Source of the DNA: Bacillota bacterium
Lineage (GTDB): Bacteria; Bacillota; Clostridia; Christensenellales; UMGS416
DNA length: 64,000 bases
NCBI GenBank assembly: GCA_023421955.1
Contig: JAEZSE010000034.1
Location: 1-64,000, forward strand
Direction: 5' to 3'
This document shows, piece after piece, positions 8,194 through 17,215 of the stretch (its first letter is position 1; each line of letters starts with the position of its first letter). Below the pieces are notes generated by a model that saw only the letters and a program-made list of their open reading frames with translations, was not told the DNA's origin and made no database searches. Made by a program: the position numbers and the translations under genes.

Positions 8194-9357
8194 ATGAGTG
8201 CAATCTTCAACGAGATCGATATCGATCTTATATCGTTGCTGATTGTGGTGTTTATCTGGGCAAACACCACCAAGCGCATGGAGCGCGCATTTACACAGCA
8301 CCGGTTATTTCTCATGCTGATCGGCATGCTGGCCGCCATGCTGATGTGCGACGGCCTTTCCAGGATTGTGGACAAAGTGCCCGGTGACACCGCCTACTGG
8401 GCCAACTGGATCAGCAACATGCTGCTGTATCTGGGAGTGCCTGTGATCCCTTGTCTGTGGATTCTTTATGCGGATTACCAGATCTTCCACGATGAACCAA
8501 GGCTCATGGGTTACAGGTTCACCTTGGGTGCATGCCTCTTTGCAAATGGTGCGCTCGCGCTGAGCAGTGTCTTCACCGGCTGGTATTTCACCGTAAGCCC
8601 CGAAAATATATACAGCAGGGGGCCCCTGTTTATAATCCACTTGGCAATCAACATCCTGCTCCTGCTGTATTCGCTCTTACTCATCGTAAAAAGTCGCCAC
8701 CGGCTGGAGAGAAGGCACTTTTTTACAATGGTGTTCTTCATCGTTCCGCCGTTCATCGGCGGCATCCTGCAGAGCATGGCCGTCGGGCTGTTGATGGCGC
8801 AATGCGGGCTGACGCTCTCGGCGTTGCTGCTGCATTTCAACCTGCAGGACAAACGGTTGGATACCGATTATCTGACAGGCGTGTTCAACCGGCGCCTACT
8901 GGACCAGTACCTAAGGGAAAAAACCGCCAGGGGCTTACCGTTTTCCGCAATCCTGCTGGATCTGGATGGCTTCAAAGCCATCAACGACACTCACGGCCAT
9001 GTGGCCGGAGACAATGCCCTGCTGGACACCGTGGGTGTTCTCCGGGCCTCCCTGCGGGAGCATGATTTCATCGCCCGGTACGGAGGTGATGAATTCCTGG
9101 TGGTGTTGGACATCGCAAGGGAAGACATTCTGCTGGAGACAATACACCGCATCCAGCATGGGCTGGAGGAGTTCAACCAAACCAGCGGCAAGCCGTACCG
9201 GTTATCTGTCAGCGTGGGTTGCACCGTATATCACAAGGGGCTGAATCTGGACGCGAAAGGGTTGCTCAAATTGCTGGACCGTCTGCTTTATGAAGACAAG
9301 AAAAAGGCCATCTCCGCTGTGCCCATGCAATCAAGCCCGGCTGGTGTTGTGTCATGA
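8194..9357 (+). CDS. Membrane diguanylate cyclase (GGDEF), first of pair
   Basis: 387 residues. The N-terminal half (about 1-215) has about seven hydrophobic segments and no recognised ligand domain. The C-terminal GGDEF domain starts near DKRLDTDYLTGVFNRRLLD. The active-site motif is intact at 297-301 (RYGGDEF), and an RxxD inhibitory I-site (R288 to D291) sits five residues before it, so product inhibition by c-di-GMP is expected. It should make c-di-GMP from two GTP at the inner membrane face. It overlaps the next gene by 4 bp (ATGA). The window also holds two c-di-GMP-I riboswitches, the likely readers of its product. Confidence 0.92.
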   Translation: MSAIFNEIDIDLISLLIVVFIWANTTKRMERAFTQHRLFLMLIGMLAAMLMCDGLSRIVDKVPGDTAYWANWISNMLLYLGVPVIPCLWILYADYQIFHDEPRLMGYRFTLGACLFANGALALSSVFTGWYFTVSPENIYSRGPLFIIHLAINILLLLYSLLLIVKSRHRLERRHFFTMVFFIVPPFIGGILQSMAVGLLMAQCGLTLSALLLHFNLQDKRLDTDYLTGVFNRRLLDQYLREKTARGLPFSAILLDLDGFKAINDTHGHVAGDNALLDTVGVLRASLREHDFIARYGGDEFLVVLDIAREDILLETIHRIQHGLEEFNQTSGKPYRLSVSVGCTVYHKGLNLDAKGLLKLLDRLLYEDKKKAISAVPMQSSPAGVVS

Positions 9358-10520
9358 CAATTGCAAGAGATATTGATATCAGCCTGTTCTGTGTCTTGTT
9401 TCTGGCCTTTATCATCGGCAACACAAAGCACCGTGCAGAACACAACCTTTTGCAGCATAAGCTGTTTCTGGGTCTGGCGGTCTCCGTGGCGCTGATCCTC
9501 GTGCTGGATGCGGCAACTCGTTTATCAGAAGGCCATCCGGGTCCTCTCTTCCACATCCTTAGCTGGGCAACCAACATCGCCCTATATCTGATCTCCCCCA
9601 TCATCCCATCGTTGTATGTGCTCTATGTGGATTACCAGATTTTTCGAGACGAAGACCGCTTGAGGAAAACAGCCATTCCTTTGATATGCCTGGTTGCGGC
9701 AAACGCACTGCTGACTGCGGCGACGGTGTTTACCGGCTGGACGTTTCTGATTGACAGCCAAAACATCTATCACCGGGGACCCTTTGTTTTGCTGCACACA
9801 ATTCCCAGTTATGTGCTGATGATCTACGCCACGGTGTTGTTGCTGTTGAACCGAAAGAGAATAGAAGCGCGCTACTTCAAGGCATTGATCCTGTTTCCGC
9901 TACCGCCGGTCATTGGCGGCGTGCTTCAAACGCTGATCATGGGCACAAACCTGATCTGGTCCAGCACCGCACTCTCCGTGCTGCTGCTTTATTTCAACAT
10001 CCAGGACCGCCGGCTGGACACCGACTATCTCACCGGCGCCTACAACCGTGGTATCCTGGACCGCACACTGAGCGACCGGATTCGGGCAGTGGACCGGCAC
10101 GGGCCGTTTGCGGCCATCCTGATCGACATGGTGAATTTCAAAGTGATCAACGACAGCCTGGGCCACAGCGCCGGCGACAGCGCACTGACAGACACCGTGG
10201 AGCTTCTGAAGGGCTGCGTGCGGCACAATGACATCATTGCACGCTACGGCGGAGACGAATTCCTGATCCTGATGGACATCGGGCGGCAAAGCCTGCTGGA
10301 CAAAACCATCGCCCGGATCCGCCGGCGCCTGGAAGAGTTCAACGATGGTTGCACACGGCCTTACCGCCTCAACATGAGCATTGGCGGGTCGGTGTATGAG
10401 CCCTCCTGTGGAATGGACGCGCAGGCGTTTCTCCAGCACATTGACTCGCTGATGTATGAGGATAAGAAGGGTAGTTCGTCCCGGAAATCAGAACTCCCTG
10501 CGGGCATAAAACCGGACTGA
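9354..10520 (+). CDS. Membrane diguanylate cyclase (GGDEF), second of pair
   Basis: 388 residues, a full-length paralogue of the preceding cyclase with the same layout: a seven-segment membrane part with a conserved LYVDYQIFRDE motif (LYADYQIFHDE in the partner), then a GGDEF domain with RYGGDEF at 299-303 and an I-site RHND at 290-293. Both active site and I-site are intact. Start ATG overlaps the stop of the first cyclase, so the two are translationally coupled and may form heterodimers. The last 33 bp overlap the convergent ABC permease gene. Differing membrane halves suggest different input signals. Confidence 0.92.
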   Translation: MTIARDIDISLFCVLFLAFIIGNTKHRAEHNLLQHKLFLGLAVSVALILVLDAATRLSEGHPGPLFHILSWATNIALYLISPIIPSLYVLYVDYQIFRDEDRLRKTAIPLICLVAANALLTAATVFTGWTFLIDSQNIYHRGPFVLLHTIPSYVLMIYATVLLLLNRKRIEARYFKALILFPLPPVIGGVLQTLIMGTNLIWSSTALSVLLLYFNIQDRRLDTDYLTGAYNRGILDRTLSDRIRAVDRHGPFAAILIDMVNFKVINDSLGHSAGDSALTDTVELLKGCVRHNDIIARYGGDEFLILMDIGRQSLLDKTIARIRRRLEEFNDGCTRPYRLNMSIGGSVYEPSCGMDAQAFLQHIDSLMYEDKKGSSSRKSELPAGIKPD

Positions 10521-11147
10521 CAGGCTCCAGGACACCAGCAGCATCGCCAGCATCACACCGGCCACACAGCATCCGATCAACCAACCAGGCTGCGCGTTGA
10601 ACAACTCGCCAAGGGAGCTCAGAAAGGGCAGACTGTCCTCCTGTTTCAAAGCCAGCACCACAGCGCTGCCGGAAGCAAAGAGCCCGGCGAACAGGATGAT
10701 GGTAAGATATCTGGTCTTCATAAACCCGAATCGGAACAAGATCGGATAATAGACCGATGCAAAAAACGCTGACACGAACAAAAGCCCGCCGAAGGCCTCC
10801 CACGTGGCCGGATACACAGGAAATGGCTGACCGATGAGGCTGACGATCGCATACACAGCGATGTATTGCACCACGCCGATGGCCACATAGACCACAACAG
10901 ACAGGTATTTTGCTGTGACGATCATACCGCGGCTGATGGGCAGGCTGTTGAGCATGCGGTCGGCATTGCATTTGTCGTCGTGGGCGGCAGGCGTCTGGAT
11001 CAACAGATAGGCCACAGCGAAGGCCCCGGCTGTGAACATCGCGCTGCCGCCGGTGCTGAAGGCATACGAAAAGATCAGGACATAGAGAAATCCCCAAAGC
11101 AGCGTCTTTCGCTGCACCATCAGGTCTTTTAAAATCAAGTTAAGCAT
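10488..11147 (-). CDS. ABC-2 type transporter permease
   Basis: 219 residues with six predicted membrane segments and the ABC2_membrane_5-like pattern: N-terminal LILKDLMVQRKTLLW, then a cytoplasmic DDKCNADRMLNSLPISRG segment typical of these permeases. Its gene overlaps the ATPase gene by 8 bp and is the last in a GntR-ATPase-permease operon. AAGGAGG lies 7 nt before the ATG at 11147. Comparable YtrA-type operons export or respond to cell-wall-active compounds; the substrate here is unknown. Confidence 0.85.
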   Translation of the reverse strand: MLNLILKDLMVQRKTLLWGFLYVLIFSYAFSTGGSAMFTAGAFAVAYLLIQTPAAHDDKCNADRMLNSLPISRGMIVTAKYLSVVVYVAIGVVQYIAVYAIVSLIGQPFPVYPATWEAFGGLLFVSAFFASVYYPILFRFGFMKTRYLTIILFAGLFASGSAVVLALKQEDSLPFLSSLGELFNAQPGWLIGCCVAGVMLAMLLVSWSLSVRFYARREF

Positions 11148-12006
11148 CGGCATGCCTCCTTGTGAAATAGAGCATTACGTCTTCCAGCGTGGGCTTCTCG
11201 ATCAAAACACTGTCACCAAACTGCCGGTGCACGGCCTGACGGTCTGTGGCCAGCGCCTCAAACCCAAAACGGTTCTCCTTCACGGCCACAAAGCCATTGC
11301 GAGTGTCGCCATCGAGGAGCTCCAACGGGCCTTTCACCACAGCGTAACGGTCAATGATGTCATCCTTCGGCTGTGAAAACACAATCCGGCCTCGATCGAT
11401 CAGCGTTACGAAGTCAGCAACACGGTCCAGGTCTCCGGTAATGTGTGTGGAAAAGAAGACCGCCTTGTTCTCATCCTGCATCTCATGGCCAAGGATCTCC
11501 AGCAGCTCGCTGCGCACAATGGGGTCCAGGCCTGAGGTGGGCTCATCCATGATCAAAAGCTCAGCGTGGTGCGACAACGCAACCGCCAGTGAAAACTTCA
11601 TCTTCATGCCTTTGGAAAGCTCCTTGATCTTGCGGTTGGGCGGCAGATCAAAGTCTTTAAGGTGCTTCTGAAAGGCTTGTTCATCCCACCGGCTGTAGAA
11701 GCGGGAAACGATGCCCTTCATCTCCGTCACAGTCAGCTCCTCATAAAACACATTTTCATCATAAACAAAGCCAATGCGCTGCTTGATCTCCCGCTCATGG
11801 GCCAAATTGTCTTGCCCGAACACGTGAATCACGCCGCTGTCCCGGCGTAGCAGGTTCATGATGAGCTTGATCGTAGTGCTCTTTCCGGCGCCGTTGGGGC
11901 CGATGAAGCCCATGATGTAGCCCCGCTCCAGCGATAGATCCACATCGTGGAGTGAGAACTCCTTAAAAGCTTTGTTCAGTTTCTCAATTCTCAGAATCTC
12001 TGCCAT
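11140..12006 (-). CDS. ABC transporter ATP-binding protein (YtrB-like)
   Basis: 288 residues with all ABC ATPase motifs: Walker A GPNGAGKST, signature LSKGMKMKFSLAVAL, Walker B LLIMDEPTSGLDP and the switch His in FFSTHITGDL. A C-terminal domain of about 70 residues follows, as in YtrB-type proteins. The ATG at 12006 is preceded by GAGGAGG and starts 1 nt after the GntR stop. Energises the downstream permease. Confidence 0.9.
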   Translation of the reverse strand: MAEILRIEKLNKAFKEFSLHDVDLSLERGYIMGFIGPNGAGKSTTIKLIMNLLRRDSGVIHVFGQDNLAHEREIKQRIGFVYDENVFYEELTVTEMKGIVSRFYSRWDEQAFQKHLKDFDLPPNRKIKELSKGMKMKFSLAVALSHHAELLIMDEPTSGLDPIVRSELLEILGHEMQDENKAVFFSTHITGDLDRVADFVTLIDRGRIVFSQPKDDIIDRYAVVKGPLELLDGDTRNGFVAVKENRFGFEALATDRQAVHRQFGDSVLIEKPTLEDVMLYFTRRHADA

Positions 12007-12007
12007 G

Positions 12008-12382
12008 TCAGTCCTCCTCATAGAAAAGCTTCAGCATGTCTTGCATGTCCTGAAGCGGTAAATCGATGGAGCGGCCCGCGGCTGCGGCTTCGCTGAGCTT
12101 TTCCTCCACAATCTTAATGCGGGCTTCGCGCATCAGCTCCAGGTTTTGCGCCGCCACATAGGAGCCCTTGCCCGGCACGGACACAATGTAGCCCTCCCGC
12201 TCCAGCTCCTCATAAGCCCGCTTGGTGGTGATCACGCTGATCTGCAGCTCCTTTGCCAGGCTGCGGATGGAGGGAAGCAGCTCATTTTCCGTGAGTTCAC
12301 CGCGCATGATCAGGTTTTTGATCTGCCCGGTGATCTGCTCATAGATCGGTGCGTCTGACGCGTTGGAGATGATCAGGTTCAT
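12008..12382 (-). CDS. GntR family regulator, YtrA subfamily
   Basis: 124 residues: an N-terminal winged helix with APIYEQITGQIKNLIMRGEL, LLPSIRSLAKELQISVITTKRAYEEL and EREGYIVSVPGKGSYVA, followed by a short helical tail of about 50 residues. That short tail defines the YtrA group, which regulates ABC operons. The ATG at 12382 has AAGGGGA before it. It heads the operon and probably represses it through the TACTGT/ACAGTA site at its own promoter. Confidence 0.9.
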   Translation of the reverse strand: MNLIISNASDAPIYEQITGQIKNLIMRGELTENELLPSIRSLAKELQISVITTKRAYEELEREGYIVSVPGKGSYVAAQNLELMREARIKIVEEKLSEAAAAGRSIDLPLQDMQDMLKLFYEED

Positions 12383-12409
12383 TGAGATCCCCTTCAAACA
12401 CATTGTGTT

Positions 12410-12451
12410 TACTGTGCATCTACATTATATACAGTATGACCACAAAGTCAA
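12410..12451 (-). promoter_or_regulatory. Promoter and operator of the gntR-ABC operon
   Basis: On the minus strand TTGACT (12451-12446), 16-bp spacer, TATAAT (12429-12424). The -10 is enclosed by an inverted repeat, TACTGT at 12410-12415 and ACAGTA at 12431-12436 (15 bp apart), a fitting site for repression by the YtrA-type protein. Confidence 0.65.
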
Positions 12452-12471
12452 GCAATATGCATGATGATTGC

Positions 12472-12510
12472 AAAAAACACAGCCCCTCCCTGAGATGGGG
12501 AGAGGCCGTG
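12472..12510 (-). terminator. Intrinsic terminator of the second ABC exporter operon
   Basis: On the minus strand a 13-bp stem (12510-12498 with 490-478 of the same 12-kb block, GU pairs included) is followed by six T. It closes the minus-strand operon that ends with the permease at 12531. Confidence 0.8.
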
Positions 12511-12530
12511 TCCAAGTGCGCGGAACTTGC

Positions 12531-13646
12531 TTATGCTTTTCTGTATTTCCGCAGCACCAAAATGTTCAACAGCATAAACAGCACCGTGAACCCGCCCATT
12601 ACGGCAAGATTCACCCACACGTCGCCTAGGCCCTTCCCCCGGATCATCAGGTCCTTCAACGCGCTGGCCGTGTAGGTGAGTGGGAAGGCTTGCGAAAGCC
12701 AATGCACCCAGGCGGGCGCCTCCCGCAGGTCAAACAGGCCGCTGAACAGCACCTGCGGGATGATGATGATCGGGATGAACTGAAACAGCTGGAACTCGTT
12801 GCGGGCAAAGGCGGAAAGCAATGTGCCCAGCGCCAGCGATGTGGAGGCAGCCAGCAGGTTCACCAGCAGGATGGACCAGAAACTGCCGGTGAAATGGATT
12901 CTGAGCACATACAGCAGAAAGCTCTGTATGATCACGGTCTGCAGCACCACAAACAACCCGAAGCCCAGCAGATAACCCAACACGATTTCCCACCGGCGCA
13001 CCGAGGAGGCCAGCACGCGCTCCAGCGTGCCGCTGATGCGCTCCCGCAAAAAGGAGATGCCGGACAGCAGAAAGACCAGGAAGAAAATGATAAAGCCCAT
13101 AATACCGGCAGCGATGTTGTCAAAGAACTCAAAGTCCTCCCCATAAAGAGCGGTGACCTCCGGCTGCTTGGGCTGCATCGCTGAGAAGTCCGGCAGCGTG
13201 AGCTGGCTTTTCAGGCTGTCGGGGATTTTTTCAATCAGCGCCTGCAGCGGCGTGATCATCTCTTCCATCGCGTCCACAGCCTTTTGTGCGGCATACTTGG
13301 CATAAGTGCCCTTCACAAGCGCTGATAACGTGGGGTCAGACCCCTCCAGCTCCAACCGGTCGCCATTCTCCCCGGTGACCAACAAGGCGTCAATCCTGCC
13401 TGCTTTCAAGTACGCCAGGGCAGCCGCCTCATCGGCTGGATAGGTGACCACTGCGTTTTCCTCCAACACCGCAAGATCGGCCCCGGCGGTGTTGACCACA
13501 CCGATGCGCGCCTTGGTAACGCCGCTGGTGAGCACAATGTGCAGGATGAAAAGGATCAGCACCGGCGCCAGCAGGATCAGCATCAGCGTGCGTTTATCGC
13601 CTGTGATCTGGCGGATCAGGCGGCTCGCAACCACGAAACTCCTCAT
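12531..13646 (-). CDS. ABC-2 family transporter permease (YhgE/LinK-like exporter type)
   Basis: 371 residues. One N-terminal transmembrane helix (about 17-37), a large extracytoplasmic region (about 40-180), then five transmembrane helices including the conserved LRERISGTLERVLASSVRRWEIVLGYLLGF segment of the ABC2_membrane_3 family. The ATG at 13646 overlaps the stop of the ATPase gene by 4 bp and is preceded by AAGGAGGGC. A one-polypeptide drug or lipid exporter permease with its ATPase partner. A longer in-frame extension upstream overlaps the ATPase gene and has no homology, so it is not used. Confidence 0.88.
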   Translation of the reverse strand: MRSFVVASRLIRQITGDKRTLMLILLAPVLILFILHIVLTSGVTKARIGVVNTAGADLAVLEENAVVTYPADEAAALAYLKAGRIDALLVTGENGDRLELEGSDPTLSALVKGTYAKYAAQKAVDAMEEMITPLQALIEKIPDSLKSQLTLPDFSAMQPKQPEVTALYGEDFEFFDNIAAGIMGFIIFFLVFLLSGISFLRERISGTLERVLASSVRRWEIVLGYLLGFGLFVVLQTVIIQSFLLYVLRIHFTGSFWSILLVNLLAASTSLALGTLLSAFARNEFQLFQFIPIIIIPQVLFSGLFDLREAPAWVHWLSQAFPLTYTASALKDLMIRGKGLGDVWVNLAVMGGFTVLFMLLNILVLRKYRKA

Positions 13647-14383
13647 ATGGCGCCCTCCTTGCCGGCTTGCCCGGCGTAGTGGAGGAAGACCTCCTCCACG
13701 GTGGCCAGCCCTGTGTCTTTGAGCAGGCGGTCCGGCGCGCCGCCGGCAATCACCGCACCATCGCGCAGCAGCATCAGCCGGTCGCACCGGCCAGCCTCAT
13801 CCATCACATGAGTGGTCACGATCACAGCCCTGCCCAGCGCCTTCCTGCGGCGGAATTCCTGCCAGAACACCTCGCGCAGCACCGGGTCAATGCCCACGGT
13901 GGGCTCATCCAGCACCAGCACCTCCGGGTCGGCGATCAGCGCCGCCATCAGGCTCAGCCTCCGCTTCATACCGCCGGAATAGTGCACCACGCGCTTGCCC
14001 ATGTCTGCCTGCATGCCGACCAGCGCAAAAAGCTCCTCCGCCTTCCGCCGGGCCGCAGCCCTGCCCATGCCCGAAAGCCGCGCAAAGAAAATCAGGTTCT
14101 CCAATCCGGAAAGGTCATCATAAAGCGAATCCGCCTGGGCCATATAGCCCACCCGGTCCATCACATCCAAATCCGGCATGCTGCGCCCCAGCAACCGCAC
14201 AGAGCCCCCGTCCATGCCGCACATGCCCAGCACGCAGCGGATCAGCGTGGTCTTGCCCGAGCCCGATGGCCCCAGCACGCCCAGGATCTCACCGTGCACA
14301 AGCTCCAAGTCCACACCGCGCAGCACCTGCTGCTTGCCGAAGGACACACGCACCCCTTCGGCTTGCACCGCCAACTGATCCAT
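13643..14383 (-). CDS. ABC transporter ATP-binding protein
   Basis: 246 residues, a compact ABC ATPase: Walker A GPSGSGKTT, Q-loop YMAQADSLYDDLSG, signature YSGGMKRRLSLMAAL, Walker B VLVLDEPTVGIDP and His switch in VTTHVMDEA. Closest in pattern to drug-export ATPases of the CcmA/NodI class. ATG at 14383 has AGGGAGGGAG before it. Pairs with the permease downstream by an ATGA overlap. Confidence 0.9.
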   Translation of the reverse strand: MDQLAVQAEGVRVSFGKQQVLRGVDLELVHGEILGVLGPSGSGKTTLIRCVLGMCGMDGGSVRLLGRSMPDLDVMDRVGYMAQADSLYDDLSGLENLIFFARLSGMGRAAARRKAEELFALVGMQADMGKRVVHYSGGMKRRLSLMAALIADPEVLVLDEPTVGIDPVLREVFWQEFRRRKALGRAVIVTTHVMDEAGRCDRLMLLRDGAVIAGGAPDRLLKDTGLATVEEVFLHYAGQAGKEGAI

Positions 14384-14399
14384 GGCCACTCCCTCCCTT

Positions 14400-15161
14400 T
14401 TATTGACCGGCTGCCCGCGCCAGCCTCTCATACAGCGCCTTTGTTTCAGACGGCGTCAGGCAGTTGATGTAGTATTGCTTGCCATTTACCAGGAAATGAA
14501 CAAACGGCGGTTTGGCGTTCTCCGTATAGACGCGGGCAACCGCCCCGCCTTCGATTGAAAACCACCCCCGCCGCCGGTCACCGAGGTCTGATCCATAATT
14601 CTTGCTTGTAACCTTCGGCATTTCCTCCACAAGCTCCAGGCCGGTGATCTGATCGAGCGCCACAGTCTGTCCGAAAGCGCAGTCAATGATAAGCGATTCC
14701 TCCGACACGGTGAACACGGCAGGCTTGCTGCTCTGGCCCAGAATCACGGCCACAAACACCGCAGCCGCTGCCAGGAAGGCAAACACCGCCGCGAGCACCC
14801 ACTTGGTCTTTCGGTTCAGCCGGCCATCGGCGGTGAGGGCGTTGCGGTCATATTTTTGCGCCCGGATCATTAAAAAAACCAGACCCGGCACAAACAGCAG
14901 CCCGGCCAATATCGCGCCCACCATCCACATGCCGGCAAGCACCAAAGCCGTGGCCACGGCGATCACCCCGGCAGCAACAAATAGAGCGTTGGCTAGGAAG
15001 CGGGCCAAGCCCTCTGCATCCACGTTCTTTTGTTGCTCGGCGGTCATCGTGTTATAACCGGAGATCAGCCAATAGGCCTTGCCAAACCGCAGCGCCGCCG
15101 CCAGGCCTGCAAAGAGCGCAGCCAGAGAAACACCAAATCCAAGCGGAAACCAAAACTCCAT
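14400..15161 (-). CDS. DUF3784-domain membrane protein
   Basis: 253 residues. The first hydrophobic segment and KAYWLISGYNTMTAEQQKNVDAEGLAR match the DUF3784 pattern, followed by two more transmembrane helices (about 60-100). A fourth helix (about 127-147) leads into a soluble C-terminal domain of about 100 residues with a beta-rich, PH-like appearance (SEESLIIDCAFGQTVALDQI), similar to extracytoplasmic or cytoplasmic PH-type tails. AAAGGGA lies 9 nt before the ATG at 15161. It precedes the ABC exporter pair by 16 bp and is probably co-transcribed. Function unknown. Confidence 0.75.
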   Translation of the reverse strand: MEFWFPLGFGVSLAALFAGLAAALRFGKAYWLISGYNTMTAEQQKNVDAEGLARFLANALFVAAGVIAVATALVLAGMWMVGAILAGLLFVPGLVFLMIRAQKYDRNALTADGRLNRKTKWVLAAVFAFLAAAAVFVAVILGQSSKPAVFTVSEESLIIDCAFGQTVALDQITGLELVEEMPKVTSKNYGSDLGDRRRGWFSIEGGAVARVYTENAKPPFVHFLVNGKQYYINCLTPSETKALYERLARAAGQ

Positions 15162-15327
15162 CCACAACAATCCCTTTCGATTTCAATCAAATCCTACGAC
15201 GCAGCACGGCCTGTGTCAATGCGCGGTCTGGCCAAAAGCGCTGCTTGATATTCCAGATTGGAGAGAGCATGATTCCAACCGGGCAGGTTAAGATATGCCG
15301 GTGATGTCACACCAAAGGAGAATAGGA

Positions 15328-15615
15328 ATGAAGAAAGTTTATGTACGCACCAAAGCCGGCACCTACCCCATTGACCCCTCGGTTGCAGAGAAGTATCGCC
15401 TGAGGCCAGGCGACCCGTCGCCGTTTACCGGCAGCACTGTGGTGGATCAGTTTGGGCAGGCACCGGGGCCGGAGGAAGCAAAAGCACAAAACCTGGAAGG
15501 TACACAGGGCGAGCTGATCAACGACGAGATTGCCGAGATCGACAACGCCCTCACTCTGTCTCAATCGGAAATTATAGACTTTTCACAGGGCACCGATTCC
15601 AACCCCAACGGGTGA
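15328..15615 (+). CDS. Small conserved-looking hypothetical protein
   Basis: 95 residues, acidic in its second half. AAAGGAG lies 7 nt before the ATG at 15328, which supports translation. No transmembrane segment or signal peptide. The N-terminal part (KVYVRTKAGTYPIDPSVAEKYRLRPGD) looks like a small folded domain; the C-terminal part (EAKAQNLEGTQGELINDE onward) is hydrophilic. I do not recognise a family. Confidence 0.6.
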   Translation: MKKVYVRTKAGTYPIDPSVAEKYRLRPGDPSPFTGSTVVDQFGQAPGPEEAKAQNLEGTQGELINDEIAEIDNALTLSQSEIIDFSQGTDSNPNG

Positions 15616-15625
15616 GGCCGATGTA

Positions 15626-17020
15626 TCACAGAGCATCCCGCGAGGCGACGAACGCGCGGGCTGACCGCTCCACATCCTCCTTTGTGGTGCGATAAGAGCA
15701 CACGCTCACGCGGATCACCGGCTCGCCTTGCCATGTCGCGCCGCCGCACCAGCACTCACCCGATTGCTGGATGCCCCGCAGCACCTTTTGTGTCAGCTCC
15801 GTATCACCGGCGGAAACCAACACCTGGTTGAAACAAACCTTATTGCGGATCAAGAAGCCGTGCCCCCGCAGGCAATCGGCGAAATAAGCCGCTTTGTCAT
15901 GCAGGTCTTCCACAAGCTCCGCCACACCCTGCCTTCCCAGCGAAAGGAGCGCCGCCCAAAGCTCCACAGCCCTGCCCCTGCGGGACATTTCCGGCGTATA
16001 GAGCATGCCATCCCGCTGCTCGCTGTATTGAATATAGGAGCCGGTCATGTGCAGCGAGTCGGAAAGGGCCTGCCGGTGGCGGCACAGCGCAATGCCGCAG
16101 TCATAAGGCGCGTTCAGTGTTTTGTGGGCATCCACCGACCAGGAGTCGGCTAGTCCGATGCCGTCGGTGAGGTGGCTGAACCGGGGCGAGGCTGCTACCC
16201 AAAGGCCAAAGGCGCCGTCCACATGCACCCACGCGCCGGCTTTGTTAGCCTTTTCGCAAAGCTCCCGCATCGGGTCAAATGCACCGGAGTTCACATTGCC
16301 CGCCTGCAGAATCAGCAGCGTGTTGCCATCCAATTCCGGAACCATGTCCGCCCGCATGCAGCCCTGGCTGTCCACCGGCACCGTCTCCACCCGATCGCTG
16401 CCAAGGCCCAGGATGGAAAGCGCCTTATAAACGGTTGAGTGCGCCCCGGCTCCCAGCACGACCCTGATCTGAGGCGCACCAAACAGGCCCTTGCGCGCCA
16501 CATCATACCCCTGCCGGGCAAGCAGGCTGTTGCGCCCGGCGGCCAGCCCGCACGCGGTGGCCAGAGAACTGCCCGAAACAAACCCGGCTGCCGTGCCATC
16601 GGGCAGGCCAAGCAACCCCACCACCCACTTCTCACAGATTTCCTCAAGCCTGGAGCTGACAGGCGAGATCACATACAATGCGGCGTTCTGGTCCCACACG
16701 TCGGAAAGCCAGCGGGCAGCCAGGGCGGCAGGCACCGCGCCGCCATTCACAAAACCAAAATAACGCCCGCCCGTCTGCGCCACGGTGGCAGGAGACCCGG
16801 CCTCATGCAGCAGAGACAGGATGGCGTGGCCATCCATTCCCCGGTCGGACAGCGGCCCATCAAGCCGCGACAGGCCATCCAGCGCAGCCTGATCAGGAAA
16901 AACGCGCCTGTCCTGCACTTCGGCCATATAGTTCATGGCGCAGCTTTTCGCTTCTTCAAACAAAGCGAAATTCAGAGCCTCTTGCCGCAGTCTGTCGGTG
17001 GTGTGGGCTTTTTCAGACAT
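15626..17020 (-). CDS. Pyridoxal-dependent decarboxylase (group II, aromatic/glutamate type)
   Basis: 464 residues, fold type I PLP enzyme of the group II decarboxylase family. Visible marks: GGRYFGFVNGGAVPAALAA, the SGSSLATACGLAAGRN cofactor phosphate-binding region, HVDGAFGLW with the PLP-ring Asp, and the Schiff-base lysine K300 in SVDAHKTLN. Family members decarboxylate aromatic amino acids, glutamate or aspartate, or act as aldehyde-forming enzymes; substrate cannot be decided. The ATG at 17020 is preceded by GGGAGGG; an upstream in-frame start has no such site. Monocistronic, divergent from the CCA-adding gene. Confidence 0.88.
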   Translation of the reverse strand: MSEKAHTTDRLRQEALNFALFEEAKSCAMNYMAEVQDRRVFPDQAALDGLSRLDGPLSDRGMDGHAILSLLHEAGSPATVAQTGGRYFGFVNGGAVPAALAARWLSDVWDQNAALYVISPVSSRLEEICEKWVVGLLGLPDGTAAGFVSGSSLATACGLAAGRNSLLARQGYDVARKGLFGAPQIRVVLGAGAHSTVYKALSILGLGSDRVETVPVDSQGCMRADMVPELDGNTLLILQAGNVNSGAFDPMRELCEKANKAGAWVHVDGAFGLWVAASPRFSHLTDGIGLADSWSVDAHKTLNAPYDCGIALCRHRQALSDSLHMTGSYIQYSEQRDGMLYTPEMSRRGRAVELWAALLSLGRQGVAELVEDLHDKAAYFADCLRGHGFLIRNKVCFNQVLVSAGDTELTQKVLRGIQQSGECWCGGATWQGEPVIRVSVCSYRTTKEDVERSARAFVASRDAL

Positions 17021-17154
17021 AGACAACCCTCCCGGAGAATTGGCAACATCATAACGCGGGCAAACCTCCATGACAAGAAGCAGGCGGAATATGCCTCATG
17101 TACGAGTAGAATTATGGATAATTGCGTCTGAAAAGCCCGCATTTCCCCGTTTCA

Positions 17155-17183
17155 TTGCGGCGTGCCATTGTATTTAGTATAAT
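17155..17183 (+). promoter_or_regulatory. Probable promoter of cca
   Basis: TTGCGG at 17155-17160 and TATAAT at 17178-17183, 17 bp apart, about 30 bp before the start codon. Confidence 0.6.
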
Positions 17184-17215
17184 ATGTTCATTTCCGTGCA
17201 AAGGGGCTGGCCTGC

